Shown here in pieces: positions 1 through 10,423 of a stretch of 64,000 nt of DNA. The position numbers and the translations under genes were made by a program. How positions within the stretch are numbered: position 1 is the stretch's first letter; each line of letters opens with the position of its first letter. Under the pieces are notes generated by a model. The model ran no database searches. It worked only from the letters and a program-made list of their open reading frames with translations, and had not been told where the DNA came from. This DNA comes from Saccharospirillum sp965652395. GTDB taxonomy: Bacteria > Pseudomonadota > Gammaproteobacteria > Pseudomonadales > Natronospirillaceae. Location of the stretch: positions 84,983 through 148,982 of the forward strand of contig CBFGUW010000007.1 in NCBI GenBank assembly GCA_965652395.1, read 5' to 3'.

Positions 1-1179
<1,179 letters not shown>

Positions 1180-1202
1180 GCCAGAGAAGAATCAGCCGGG
1201 GA

Positions 1203-2312
1203 TCAGAGACGCATCGGCATGATGACGTAGAGGGAAGAGTCGTCGTCGAAATCGCTCAACAAGGCGCTGGAGTTGGCATCGGACAGCACCAGGCGGACTT
1301 GTTCGCCAGCCGTGACGTTCAAAACATCGAGCAGGTAATTTACGTTGAAGCCTACTTCCAGTTCAGGTCCCTGATAATCGATTTCCTGGTTTACTTCCGC
1401 TTCTTCCTGTTCCGGGTTATTGGCCTTGGCCATCAGGTTGTTTTCACTCAACAACAACCGCACACCCCGGTACTTCTCATTTGAAAGAATCGCCGCGCGG
1501 CTGAAAATGGCACGCAACGCCTGACGATCGCCGATGATTTCCTTGTCGCCGCCTCTGGGTACAACCCGCTCGTAATCCGGGAACTTACCGTCCACCAACT
1601 TGGAGGTAAAGGTGAAAGCAGTCGTGTTGGCGCGAATATGGTTGGCACTGAGCGACAGGTCGACCGTTTCCTCGCCCTCGGTCATCAAGCGGTTCAGCTC
1701 AAGGATGCCCTTGCGCGGAACAATGACCTGCTTCCGCTCTTCAATAGCCAGCCCGTCCACCGGCTGACTGCTCATCGCCAGACGGTGACCATCGGTGGTG
1801 ACGGTGCGAACCAGGTTCGGGCTCAGCTCCAGCAGCATACCGTTCAAATAATAGCGAACATCCTGTTGGGCCATGGCAAAGGCCGTGGCATCGACCAGAT
1901 GCTTCAGTGTCTTTTGCGGCAGCGTCAGGTTAAGGGTGTTCTCGTCTTCCTCGACATTGGGGAAGTCCGATGCTGGCAGAGTCGACAAGGTGAAACGGCT
2001 GCGACCGCTGGTAACAATCACCCGGTCTTCTTGCTGCTTCAGGCTGATCGGGGCATCGTCCGGCAGGGATTTGACAATGTCGAGCAGCTTCCGCGCCGGG
2101 ACGGTGATAGCCCCCTCGGTGGCGGCTTCGGTCAACTCCACCCGTCCGACAATTTCCACTTCCAGATCGGTCCCGGTCAGGGACAATTGATTGCCTTCCA
2201 CCTCCAACAGCACGTTGGACAGAACCGGCAGGGTTTGACGCTTCTCGACAACGCCTCCCACCAATTGCAGAGGTTTGAGCAAAGTATCACGTGACAGAGT
2301 GAATTGAATCAT
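1203..2312 (-). CDS. dnaN: DNA polymerase III beta sliding clamp
   Basis: The product is 369 residues, close to the 366 of E. coli. It is the ring-shaped processivity clamp that tethers DNA polymerase III to DNA and serves as a hub for RecF-, MutS- and Hda-type partners. It begins MIQFTLSRDTLLKPLQLVGG and ends VIMPMRL, the conserved clamp terminus. The gene lies 21 bases downstream of dnaA on the same strand and 23 bases upstream of recF, so all are probably co-transcribed from the dnaA promoter. Confidence 0.97.
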   Translation of the reverse strand: MIQFTLSRDTLLKPLQLVGGVVEKRQTLPVLSNVLLEVEGNQLSLTGTDLEVEIVGRVELTEAATEGAITVPARKLLDIVKSLPDDAPISLKQQEDRVIVTSGRSRFTLSTLPASDFPNVEEDENTLNLTLPQKTLKHLVDATAFAMAQQDVRYYLNGMLLELSPNLVRTVTTDGHRLAMSSQPVDGLAIEERKQVIVPRKGILELNRLMTEGEETVDLSLSANHIRANTTAFTFTSKLVDGKFPDYERVVPRGGDKEIIGDRQALRAIFSRAAILSNEKYRGVRLLLSENNLMAKANNPEQEEAEVNQEIDYQGPELEVGFNVNYLLDVLNVTAGEQVRLVLSDANSSALLSDFDDDSSLYVIMPMRL

Positions 2313-2333
2313 GAGTCCGTTTCCATCCCTTTA

Positions 2334-3797
2334 TCAGGTGGTCAGCGTTCGTAATAGGTTGTTGTAATCTTCATTGATATCCTGAGTCGTCTCGCGCAGT
2401 TCCTTCACCTTCCGGCAGGCATGCAGCACGGTGGTATGGTCGCGCCCGCCAAAGGCTTCGCCTATCTCCGGCAGGCTGTGCTGGGTCAGCTCCTTGGCCA
2501 ACGCCATCGCCACCTGCCGCGGCCGGGCGATACTGCGACTGCGACGTTTGGAATGCAGATCGGATATCTTGATTTTGTAGTATTCGGCGACAGTGCGCTG
2601 GATGTTATCAATACTGACTTGTTTGTCCTGCAAGGCCAAGAGGTCCTTGAGCGACTCTTTAACAAAAGCCGTGTTGATCGCCGCCCCGGTGAACTGGGCA
2701 TTGGCTACAACCCGCTTGAGGGCGCCCTCCAGCTCCCGAACATTGGAGCGAATGCGCTGCGCGATAAAGAAAGCGGCATCCGCTGGCAATTTAACCCGGG
2801 CCTTTTCGGCCTTTTTCATCAGAATCGCCACCCGGGTCTCCAGATCCGGTGGTTCCACCGCGACGGTCAGTCCCCAACCAAACCGGCTTTTCAGACGGTC
2901 TTCGAGACCCTCGATTTCCTTAGGGTAACGGTCACAGGTCAGAATAACCTGCTGATTACCCTCAAGCAGCGCATTAAAGGTGTGGAAAAACTCTTCCTGA
3001 GAGCGGTCTTTCTTGGCGAAGAACTGGATGTCATCGATCAGCAACGCATCCAGGCTGCGATAAAAGCGCTTGAACTCGGCCATGGCGTTCAGCTGCAATG
3101 CCTTCACCATATCGGCCACGAACCGTTCCGAATGCAGATACACCACCTTAGCGCCCGGATTCTGCTCGACAATGTGGTTACCAATGGCCTGCATCAAGTG
3201 CGTTTTACCCAGCCCCACGCCCCCATAAATAAACAGCGGGTTGTAAGCGCCACCGGCATTTTCCGCCACCTGTTGACTTGCTGCCAGCGCCAGTTGGTTC
3301 GATTTACCCTCAACAAAGGAGGCAAAGGTGAAACCGGGGTTCAGATAACTCTGGAACTTGCCCTTACCCCGCTGGGACCCTGTGGTCTGCACCTGAACAG
3401 GCTCGTTCGCCAGGCGCTCAGCCACCACAGGCGCAGGCTCCGCTCGGGGAGCTGGGGTTTCTTCAATTGTGGCTGGGGACCGGGGAGCCGAAGGTGCTTC
3501 TTCTATATGGGTATGGGAGGGCTCGCGTACACGCCGGGCCGGTCGCTGTCGTGACGCGCGGGCCTTCACTTCGACGAGGACTTCGGTATCGCTGGCACCG
3601 AACTGCCCCATCAGCTCCTGAATGCGGTGCAGATACTTGTCCCGTACCCAGTTACCCACAAACCGATTGGGAGCCAGCAACACCAGGGCATCGCCGTCCA
3701 GCCGGTGGCTGAGCGGGCGAATCCAGGTATTAAACTGATGCGAAGGTACTTCCCCACGCAGCAGATCAAGACACTGATGCCAGGCAGACTCGGGCAC
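2334..3797 (-). CDS. dnaA: Chromosomal replication initiator protein DnaA
   Basis: DnaA binds DnaA boxes, melts oriC and loads the helicase. I place the start at a GTG at 3797, giving 487 residues that begin MPESAWHQCLDLL, the usual DnaA start. A CGGAG ribosome site lies just upstream. An in-frame ATG at 3854 would add 19 residues (506 total) that do not resemble DnaA. In the 487-residue numbering, Walker A GGVGLGKT is at 192-199, Walker B LLIDDIQFF at about 252-260, and the DNA-binding signature GGRDHTTVLHA at 450-460. Domain II is a long Pro/Ala/Glu-rich linker. First gene of dnaA-dnaN-recF-gyrB, reading away from oriC. Confidence 0.97.
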   Translation of the reverse strand: MPESAWHQCLDLLRGEVPSHQFNTWIRPLSHRLDGDALVLLAPNRFVGNWVRDKYLHRIQELMGQFGASDTEVLVEVKARASRQRPARRVREPSHTHIEEAPSAPRSPATIEETPAPRAEPAPVVAERLANEPVQVQTTGSQRGKGKFQSYLNPGFTFASFVEGKSNQLALAASQQVAENAGGAYNPLFIYGGVGLGKTHLMQAIGNHIVEQNPGAKVVYLHSERFVADMVKALQLNAMAEFKRFYRSLDALLIDDIQFFAKKDRSQEEFFHTFNALLEGNQQVILTCDRYPKEIEGLEDRLKSRFGWGLTVAVEPPDLETRVAILMKKAEKARVKLPADAAFFIAQRIRSNVRELEGALKRVVANAQFTGAAINTAFVKESLKDLLALQDKQVSIDNIQRTVAEYYKIKISDLHSKRRSRSIARPRQVAMALAKELTQHSLPEIGEAFGGRDHTTVLHACRKVKELRETTQDINEDYNNLLRTLTT

Positions 3798-3854
3798 GGA
3801 AACTCCGGATGGGTGGATGTAAGCCGGCCATTCTAACTTGCCCACAGCCTCCAT

Positions 3855-4270
3855 GCCAGTTGCCCTAACGCTAAAAAACAGCCTTCTTTATTTATAAAAA
3901 CAATAACTTATCCACTGTCCGGCCGTAGCGCCGCTCTTTTTGTGTCGATAACACTGTGCACAAGCAGGCGCGCAACCCTGTGAGTAACCCCATGAACAAA
4001 ACGGGGATGCAATTTCAGTGGATAAAACCTCATTCCGTCCACCGTTCCCACACCTGTTCCGCCCAGATCCCTCCCAGGATGCCAAGCAGTAATCAATTAA
4101 CTAACCTATTGTTTTTAAAGAACTTTTTTATGTTTTCAACAGAAAATTGGCTGACTAATAATGAATAACAACGCACTATCTCTCAAAACACATCATTCTT
4201 TCATTTTTCTTTTCTTTATCCCGTTCAACACGGAAAAATCAGGTAAACAACTTTGATCAAAAATCCGTCA
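3855..4270. other. oriC: Chromosomal replication origin oriC (dnaA-rpmH intergenic)
   Basis: A long non-coding stretch separates divergent dnaA and rpmH, the usual origin position in Pseudomonas-like gammaproteobacteria. Near-consensus DnaA boxes are TTATCCACT at 3908-3916, TGTCGATAA at 3943-3951 (minus orientation) and AGTGGATAA at 4017-4025 (minus orientation). An AT-rich tract at about 4090-4240, with T-runs and few GC pairs, is a good candidate for the unwinding element. Genes diverge from here on both sides. The boxes are not perfect TTATNCACA; perfect boxes lie instead at 7.9-8.6 kb, so a role for that second site is not excluded. Confidence 0.8.
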
Positions 4271-4299
4271 TTGATCTGTGTCGAGAAAGTCTTTAGAAT
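4271..4299 (+). promoter_or_regulatory. Sigma-70 promoter of rpmH-rnpA
   Basis: A -35 hexamer TTGATC (4271-4276) and a -10 hexamer TAGAAT (4294-4299) are separated by exactly 17 bases. This lies about 115 bases upstream of the rpmH start and at the edge of oriC, as for known rpmH promoters. It should drive rpmH and rnpA and leave a leader of roughly 105 bases. Confidence 0.65.
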
Positions 4300-4413
4300 C
4301 CGCCGTCCAATTTCAGAGCTTCGCTTCACGTCGGAGGATTCGTTCCCACGTTGGAGTGAGTTAAACGCATAACCGGAAGCCTCGCTTCCCCATCACTGGT
4401 GTGAGATCAGACT

Positions 4414-4548
4414 ATGAAACGTACCTTTCAACCCAGCGTACTGAAGCGCAAGCGCACTCACGGTTTCCGTGCCCGCATGGCCACCAAGAACGGTCGCAAG
4501 GTTCTGGCTCGTCGCCGCGCTCGCGGTCGCGCTTCCCTGACCGTTTAA
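4414..4548 (+). CDS. rpmH: 50S ribosomal protein L34
   Basis: The ORF encodes 44 residues, beginning MKRTFQPSVLKRKRTHGFRA and ending GRASLTV. It is a very basic protein and an almost canonical L34. It binds 23S rRNA in the large subunit. It is followed 20 bases later by rnpA, the universal rpmH-rnpA pairing. A longer ORF from 4401 in another frame overlaps it but only its 3' part (rnpA) is real. Confidence 0.98.
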   Translation: MKRTFQPSVLKRKRTHGFRARMATKNGRKVLARRRARGRASLTV

Positions 4549-4568
4549 TCGGCATCACTGCCGATATC

Positions 4569-4949
4569 GTGTCTGCCAACGGACATCCCCGCAGCCATCG
4601 TCTGTTAACCGCCGGGGATTTCCGTTCGGTCTTCGATCAGGTCGACGCCAAAGCGGCCTGTCCGCAATGTCTTTTTCTGGCACGTCGCTCTTCTACCGGA
4701 CAAGCCCGTCTCGGTTTCATCATCTCCAAGAAAAACGTTCGCCACGCGGTGGATCGTAATCGCATCAAACGCATTGCCCGCGAAGTGTTTCGCCTGAATT
4801 ACGGGCAATGGCCGCCTCTCGACATCATCCTGCTGGGCCGCAAGGGGCTGGATGAGCTCTCCAACGAAGAGCTCCACAAGACCTTTCACAAGCTGTTGAT
4901 GAAAGTGGCCCGTCGTTGGCAAAAAGAGACAGCCACCGCCACACACTGA
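4569..4949 (+). CDS. rnpA: Ribonuclease P protein component
   Basis: RnpA is the protein cofactor of RNase P, which removes 5' leaders from tRNA precursors. I start it at a GTG at 4569 because the following SANGHPRSHRLLTAGDF matches the usual RnpA N-terminus; this gives 126 residues, a normal length. The RNR-type signature is seen as AVDRNRIKRIAREVFRLN. The upstream part of the open frame (from 4401) overlaps rpmH and is not coding. No yidD follows. Confidence 0.93.
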   Translation: MSANGHPRSHRLLTAGDFRSVFDQVDAKAACPQCLFLARRSSTGQARLGFIISKKNVRHAVDRNRIKRIAREVFRLNYGQWPPLDIILLGRKGLDELSNEELHKTFHKLLMKVARRWQKETATATH

Positions 4950-5141
4950 AATTATCCCCTAAAGCTGGCACAGCGCCTTAATTGGCTAGCAAAAACGGCT
5001 TTGGACAGGTACCATTTCGGCGCTTTTTTACCCAGCCTGGACCTCAGGAAGCGAACTCCTTTTTCCTCTGTCTCTGGTCTCCCTATTCGGATGCCAGCCG
5101 CTTCCCACAGCCAGGGTCAATGATCTGACTGGAACAAGATT

Positions 5142-6836
5142 ATGGATGTGCGTCGTATCGTCTTGATCGCGGGCTTGGCCGTGGTCTCATATCTATTGGT
5201 GCTGCAGTGGTCCCAAGACTACGCCGAGGCGCCGCCGGAACAGCCCACCAGCAGCCTGAGTGGCGATATTCCGGTAGCCGCTTCGGATACGCCAGTTGCC
5301 GCCGGTAGCACCGAATCGGACGTACCCGAAGCGGCGGTCGGTTCGACGGAGCAGACGACCGCACCTTCCGGTCAAGGCGTTCAGGGCGGGCACATCGAAG
5401 TCCATACCGACACCCTGAACCTGCGCATCGATTTGAAAGGCGGTGACATCACCTACGCCAGCCTGCCGAAATACCCGTTCCGTGCCGATACACCGGACAT
5501 CCCCTTCACGCTGCTTGAGAACAATCAGCGCAACTACGTCGCCATGAGTGGTCTGGTCGGTAAAGACGGCATCGACAGCCAGGGCCGGGCCCAATATCAG
5601 GCCGAACAGCAGAACTACGAGCTGACCGAAGGCCAGGATGAATTGACCGTCACCCTGACCCACACCACCGAGGCCGGTCAGACGGTCAACAAGATCTTCA
5701 CCCTGACCCGTGGCGACTATCTTGTGAATGTCCGCCATGAGGTGATCAACAACACCGGCGCAGCCATCACTACACAGCAATTCGGCCGTTTGAAGCGTGA
5801 TGAATCCAGCGACCCGAGCGCCGGTGGAAACATTGGCATGTCTTCCTATCTCGGTGTGGCCCTCACCACCCCGGATGACCGCTATAAGAAAGTCTCCTTC
5901 GGGGATATGGAAGACGGCGACTTCGCCGGCGTGACCCAGGAAGGCGGTTGGATTGCCTTCCTGCAGCATTATTTCCTGTCCGCCTGGATCCCACCGGCCG
6001 AGACATCCAATAAATACAGCACTTCCTCCAAGGTTCTGAACCAGGAGCGCTTCTATTTCGCGGACGTCCAGACACCGGCCCTGACCGTACAACCCGGTGA
6101 AACCGGCTCGACTCAGCTCGATTTGTATCTCGGTCCGAAAGATCAGGACCACCTGGCGGAAATCTCCCCTCACCTGGAACTGACCGTCGATTACGGCTGG
6201 CTCTGGTGGGCCGCGCAGCCGCTGTTCAAGTTGTTGCAGTTCATGCACAGCCTGACCGGCAACTGGGGCTGGGCGATTGTGTTGATGACACTGACCGTCA
6301 AGACACTGCTCTACCCACTGACGGCTTCCAGCTATCGTTCCATGGCCAAGATGCGCAAGTTCGCGCCGAAGATGACGCAATTGCGCGAGCAATACGGCGA
6401 CGACCGTCAGCGTCTCGGCCAGGAAATGATGAAGCTGTACAAGAAGGAAAAACTGAACCCTATGGGTGGCTGTTTGCCCATCCTGATTCAGATGCCGATC
6501 TTCATCGCACTGTACTGGGTGTTGATGGAAGCCGTGGAGCTGCGTCAGTCGCCCTTCATCTTCTGGATCGAAGACCTGTCGATCAAAGACCCGTTCTTCG
6601 TCCTGCCGCTGTTGATGGGCGCTTCCATGTTCCTGCAGATGCAAATGCAGCAACAACCGAGTATGGACCCGATGCAGGCCCGCATGATGAAAATGATGCC
6701 CATCGTTTTCACCTTCATGTTCCTCTGGTTCCCGGCCGGTCTTACGCTGTACTGGTTCGTCAACAACGTCACCACCATCGTTCAGCAGTGGCTGGTGAAC
6801 CGTCAATTTGAAAAAGCCGATCAGAAGACGACGTGA
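5142..6836 (+). CDS. yidC: Membrane protein insertase YidC
   Basis: YidC inserts proteins into the inner membrane, alone or with SecYEG. The 564-residue product has an N-terminal membrane anchor (about residues 5-22), a Pro/Ser/Thr-rich linker, a large periplasmic beta domain to about 340, then the conserved insertase core. The core includes GNWGWAIVLMTLTVK, the MAKMRKFAPKM cytoplasmic loop, NPMGGCLPILIQMPIFIALY, and a final segment LYWFVNNVTTIVQQW. Length fits the Gram-negative type (548 in E. coli). It overlaps mnmE by 4 bases (GTGA). The 192-base gap after rnpA holds no yidD. Confidence 0.97.
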   Translation: MDVRRIVLIAGLAVVSYLLVLQWSQDYAEAPPEQPTSSLSGDIPVAASDTPVAAGSTESDVPEAAVGSTEQTTAPSGQGVQGGHIEVHTDTLNLRIDLKGGDITYASLPKYPFRADTPDIPFTLLENNQRNYVAMSGLVGKDGIDSQGRAQYQAEQQNYELTEGQDELTVTLTHTTEAGQTVNKIFTLTRGDYLVNVRHEVINNTGAAITTQQFGRLKRDESSDPSAGGNIGMSSYLGVALTTPDDRYKKVSFGDMEDGDFAGVTQEGGWIAFLQHYFLSAWIPPAETSNKYSTSSKVLNQERFYFADVQTPALTVQPGETGSTQLDLYLGPKDQDHLAEISPHLELTVDYGWLWWAAQPLFKLLQFMHSLTGNWGWAIVLMTLTVKTLLYPLTASSYRSMAKMRKFAPKMTQLREQYGDDRQRLGQEMMKLYKKEKLNPMGGCLPILIQMPIFIALYWVLMEAVELRQSPFIFWIEDLSIKDPFFVLPLLMGASMFLQMQMQQQPSMDPMQARMMKMMPIVFTFMFLWFPAGLTLYWFVNNVTTIVQQWLVNRQFEKADQKTT

Positions 6837-8197
6837 TCGGAGACCGCGATACCATTTGCGCACTGGCCACGCCCCCCGGACGGGGCGGTGTCGGCATAGT
6901 GCGGGTATCGGGGGATAAGGCGGCGGCCATCGCCGCTGCCCTGCTCGGCAGTACTCCCAAACCCCGTTATGCCCACTATGGCCCCTTCTACGATGAAGCC
7001 GGTCAGGTGTTGGACGAAGGCATCGCCCTATATTTCCCCAACCCCCATTCCTTTACCGGTGAAGACGTACTCGAACTGCACGGCCACGGCGGCCCGGTCA
7101 TTCTGGATCTGCTGATTCAACGCATTCTTGGCCTGGGTGCCCGTCTGGCTCGTCCCGGTGAATTTTCGGAACGGGCCTTTTTGAACGAAAAGCTCGATCT
7201 GGCCCAGGCCGAAGCCATCGCCGATCTGATCGACGCTAGCTCGACCGAAGCCGCCCGCTCCGCCGTGCGCTCACTGCAAGGGGCTTTTTCACAGGAAATC
7301 CACAAGCTGGTTGAACAACTGATCCAGCTCAGAATTTACGTGGAAGCCGCCATCGACTTTCCAGAGGAAGAGATCGATTTTCTCTCCGACGGCAAAGTCC
7401 AGGCCGATCTGGAACACATCATCGATCAACTGAAAACCGTGCTGAAAACCGCGAACCAGGGCAGTTTGATGCGCGAAGGCATGAGGGTGGTGATCGCCGG
7501 TCGACCCAATGCCGGGAAGAGCAGCCTGCTGAACGCCCTGGCCGGTCAGGAACGGGCCATCGTGACCGATATCGCCGGTACCACCCGGGACGTGTTGCGC
7601 GAACATATCCACATCGATGGCATGCCATTGCATATCATCGATACGGCCGGTCTGCGTGATGCGCCGGATGAAGTCGAACGCATCGGTGTCGAACGGGCCT
7701 GGCAGGAAATCGAACAGGCCGACCGTATTCTGTTGATGGTCGACGCCACCGAAACCAGTGCGGATGACCCGGAACACATCTGGCCGGATTTTGTGCATCG
7801 GTTGCCCGACAACGCACCGCTGACGGTCGTGCGCAACAAGATCGATCTCAGCGAAGAGTCCCCAGGTTTATCCACAGCAGGTACCGCACCTGTCGTAAGG
7901 CTGTCCGCCAAGGGAAATCTGGGGCTGGATGCCCTGCGGGATCATCTAAAACAACTGATGGGTTTTGAAGGGAATCACGAAGGAGGTTTCATTGCCCGCC
8001 GACGTCATCTTGAAGCTCTGACTCGGGCGGATGAGGCGCTGCAATCCGGCCTTGACCAATTGTTGGGTGCCGCCGCCGGAGAGTTGCTCGCCGAGGATTT
8101 GCGTCAGGCGCAAAACGCGCTAAATGAGATAACGGGCGAATTCAGTTCCGATGATCTGCTGGGCCGGATATTCTCCAGTTTCTGTATCGGTAAATAA
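6833..8197 (+). CDS. mnmE: tRNA modification GTPase MnmE
   Basis: With MnmG, MnmE makes the cmnm5 group on U34 of tRNAs. The 454-residue product has the N-terminal formyl-THF-binding domain (1-120), a helical domain, and an inserted G domain: G1 GRPNAGKS at 223-230, G2 within TDIAGTTRD at 245-253, G3 DTAGLR at 270-275, and G4 NKID near 338. It ends with the family's C-terminal CIGK, whose Cys is catalytic. The start is a GTG that overlaps the yidC stop (GTGA). A perfect DnaA box lies within the gene at 7867-7875. Confidence 0.97.
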   Translation: MIGDRDTICALATPPGRGGVGIVRVSGDKAAAIAAALLGSTPKPRYAHYGPFYDEAGQVLDEGIALYFPNPHSFTGEDVLELHGHGGPVILDLLIQRILGLGARLARPGEFSERAFLNEKLDLAQAEAIADLIDASSTEAARSAVRSLQGAFSQEIHKLVEQLIQLRIYVEAAIDFPEEEIDFLSDGKVQADLEHIIDQLKTVLKTANQGSLMREGMRVVIAGRPNAGKSSLLNALAGQERAIVTDIAGTTRDVLREHIHIDGMPLHIIDTAGLRDAPDEVERIGVERAWQEIEQADRILLMVDATETSADDPEHIWPDFVHRLPDNAPLTVVRNKIDLSEESPGLSTAGTAPVVRLSAKGNLGLDALRDHLKQLMGFEGNHEGGFIARRRHLEALTRADEALQSGLDQLLGAAAGELLAEDLRQAQNALNEITGEFSSDDLLGRIFSSFCIGK

Positions 8198-8233
8198 CAC
8201 CTTATCCACACTATCTGAGCGTATTTATTCACA
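7867..8233 (+). promoter_or_regulatory. Cluster of consensus DnaA boxes at the end of mnmE
   Basis: Three perfect TTATNCACA boxes lie in the same orientation: 7867-7875 (inside mnmE), 8202-8210 and 8225-8233 (spanning the mnmE to LysR junction, 23 bases apart start to start). A fourth lies in the opposite orientation at 8599-8607 inside the LysR gene. They could titrate DnaA or assist the nearby origin; this is inference from the motif only. Confidence 0.5.
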
Positions 8234-9134
8234 GCTCCTTCCTCAGCGCCCCGGTCAAAAAATCCACCGCCGCCTTAATCTTAGGCACTCGATAGCGCAG
8301 CTTCTGGTACAACAGATAGATCCCGAAATCAGGGTTGCGGGTAATCACCACCGGGTGGGACAGTTGTAACTCAACCAGTTCGCCCTTCTCCAAATGAGAA
8401 GACAGCGCCCATTTCGGCATCATCAGAATGCCTTTTCCTGCTACAGCTTGCTTCAACAGCCAGCGACCGGCATTGCTGATTGCCACAGCGGGACCTGAGA
8501 CTTTTATCCACTGGCCATCCACCTCGCTCATCCAGGGCGTCGGGCCCTGAGGGGTTTGGAAATAGAGACCCTGGTGCTGACGCAGTTCCAATGGGTGTTG
8601 TGGATAACCGGCTCGTTCGAGGTAAGCCGGTGCGGCGACCGGCACGAAAGTGTTGTCCATCAGCTTGATGCCGACCACCCGTTCATCCGGGGCGTAGCCG
8701 CCGCGAATGGCGAGGTCGATGTTGTCTCGTCCCAGCACGCTGAGTTCATCCGTCAGGCGGACTTCCAGCGTGATATCCGGATATCTTTCAGTGAATTGGT
8801 CCAATAGGGGCATCAGTATGCGTTCGCCAAAACCGGTCATGGCGCTGATGCGCAACCGACCCATGGGTTTGGATTGGTAATGGCTGACGGCTTCGTCGCT
8901 GGCGGCCAGACGCTCGAGGATATCCCGGGCGTTGTCGTAGTAGAGTTGCCCCACTTCTGTGAGCTGAACGCGACGGGTGGATCGTTTCAACAAGGTGGCG
9001 CCCAGATGGGCCTCCAGGTCTGCCACTCGGCGTGACAATGACGAGGGAGGGACGGAAAAATGCTCGGCCGCCCGGCTGAAACTGCCGGTTTCGGCCACAC
9101 GAACGAAATATTGAAGCGCGCGTAACTGGTCCAT
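8229..9134 (-). CDS. LysR-family transcriptional regulator
   Basis: This is a 301-residue LysR-type regulator. The winged helix-turn-helix occupies about residues 1-60 (MDQLRALQYFVRVAETGSFS, then AAEHFSVPPSSLSRRVADLE), followed by a substrate-binding domain from about 90. It is divergent from the oxidoreductase at 9243 with a 108-base gap, the usual arrangement for a LysR protein and its target, so it probably controls that gene. Its stop codon lies inside a TTATTCACA box. The inducer cannot be told from sequence. Confidence 0.9.
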   Translation of the reverse strand: MDQLRALQYFVRVAETGSFSRAAEHFSVPPSSLSRRVADLEAHLGATLLKRSTRRVQLTEVGQLYYDNARDILERLAASDEAVSHYQSKPMGRLRISAMTGFGERILMPLLDQFTERYPDITLEVRLTDELSVLGRDNIDLAIRGGYAPDERVVGIKLMDNTFVPVAAPAYLERAGYPQHPLELRQHQGLYFQTPQGPTPWMSEVDGQWIKVSGPAVAISNAGRWLLKQAVAGKGILMMPKWALSSHLEKGELVELQLSHPVVITRNPDFGIYLLYQKLRYRVPKIKAAVDFLTGALRKEL

Positions 9135-9242
9135 GGTCGGTTTTTTGTCGAAAAGACAATAAACCTTAACAGATAGTGCCCTGTTTTATACAGAAACCCG
9201 CCCTGATACTCCGCTATGTCCATACATAAAGGAGTAATACTC

Positions 9243-10238
9243 ATGACAACCTATACTGCTATCAATCTCGTGAAGCGCCCTTCAGGAGGGCCGATCGGCC
9301 CTGATTTGTTTGAAAAAGTGGAAAAAGACATGCCAGAGCCTAAAGACGGTCAGTTTTTGGTCCGTCAGACTCACATGTCTCTCGATCCTGCCATGCTGGG
9401 CTGGATGACGCCCGATACCGACAGCTATATCCCGCCGGTCGAATTGGGCACGGTCATGCGTTCCAACGGCGTCGGCGAAGTAGTGGCATCGAACCATCCC
9501 GATTATCAGGAAGGCGACAGGGTGATGGGCTTCTTCGGCTGGCAGGAATATGCATTGAGCCGGGGAGAGGGTGTGAATAAGTTGGATTCCAGCCTACATC
9601 CTGAAATGGTCCTCTCGGTGCTGTCGACTCCGGGTTTGACCGCGACCAAGGGCTTGTTCGACTTTGGCCAGCCCAAGAAAGGCGAAACTCTAATCGTTAC
9701 CGGGGCGGCGGGGTCCGTCGGTTCCATTGTCGGTCAACTCGCCAAAGCCGAAGGGCTGAGGGTGATCGGCGTGGCCGGGACCGACGAAAAGTGCGACTGG
9801 ATCGTGAACACCCTGGGTTTCGACGGGGCGATCAATTACAAAACTGACGATCTAAGCGCGAAACTGGAAGAGTTGGCTCCGGAAGGCATCGATGTGTTTT
9901 TTGAAAACACCGGGGGTGAGATTCAATCGCTGATCTTCGAGCGTATGAAGGCGCACGGTCGAATTGTGGTGTGTGGGATGATCGCGGATTACACCGGCAA
10001 GCCGAAACCCGGCCCGAACTGGATTCCGCTCATCAAGAAGCGTTTGACGATCCGGGGTTTCACCCTGCCGGACCATCTGGATGAGGCACCTCAGCTGATG
10101 GCGACGCTGACTCCCCACCTCCAGGCGGGCAACATTCAGTATCGCAGTCATGTGCTGAAAGGGTTGGATGCCGCCATGACCGGGCTGAACCTGTTCTTCA
10201 CCGGCGAAAACAAAGGCAAGCTGATCGTCGAACTCTAA
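9243..10238 (+). CDS. NADP-dependent oxidoreductase, zinc-independent MDR family
   Basis: The product is a 331-residue medium-chain dehydrogenase/reductase of the leukotriene B4 dehydrogenase / curcumin reductase type. It opens with MTTYTAINLVKRPSGGPIG and has the conserved LSLDPAM-like segment (MSLDPAMLGWM) and the nucleotide-binding loop VTGAAGSVGSIVGQLAK. No zinc-ligand pattern is seen. Likely reaction: NADPH-dependent reduction of alpha,beta-unsaturated carbonyls. I chose the ATG at 9243 because an AAAGGAG site sits at 9228-9234; a start at 9216 would add nine residues. Probably regulated by the divergent LysR gene. Confidence 0.9.
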   Translation: MTTYTAINLVKRPSGGPIGPDLFEKVEKDMPEPKDGQFLVRQTHMSLDPAMLGWMTPDTDSYIPPVELGTVMRSNGVGEVVASNHPDYQEGDRVMGFFGWQEYALSRGEGVNKLDSSLHPEMVLSVLSTPGLTATKGLFDFGQPKKGETLIVTGAAGSVGSIVGQLAKAEGLRVIGVAGTDEKCDWIVNTLGFDGAINYKTDDLSAKLEELAPEGIDVFFENTGGEIQSLIFERMKAHGRIVVCGMIADYTGKPKPGPNWIPLIKKRLTIRGFTLPDHLDEAPQLMATLTPHLQAGNIQYRSHVLKGLDAAMTGLNLFFTGENKGKLIVEL

Positions 10239-10255
10239 GGGCTTTTATTCGAGAG

Positions 10256-10281
10256 CGATGGTGGGATGCGCCCTGCCATCG
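10256..10281 (+). terminator. Possible terminator after the oxidoreductase
   Basis: CGATGG (10256-10261) pairs with CCATCG (10276-10281) 18 bases downstream of the oxidoreductase stop. The loop is large and the T-run that follows is short, so this is a weak call. Confidence 0.3.
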
Positions 10282-10423
10282 TTCGCTTTCAACCCGGCAA
10301 AGCAGAATCGACCCGACACAGCCTCCAAACAATGCCCTGGAACGAACAATTCCTTTTCAGACTGGACCCGCTTCCCCACAGGTGACAATCTTGCGTCAAT
10401 TATTTAGCGACAGGATGCCCACC

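Noticed and set aside
4401..4568. Longer N-terminal extension of rnpA.
   Set aside because: It overlaps rpmH in another frame, and the protein similarity to RnpA starts only after the GTG at 4569.
5193..6863. A 556-residue open frame on the minus strand opposite yidC.
   Set aside because: It is a shadow of yidC, with His/Gln/Arg-rich composition and no recognisable domain.
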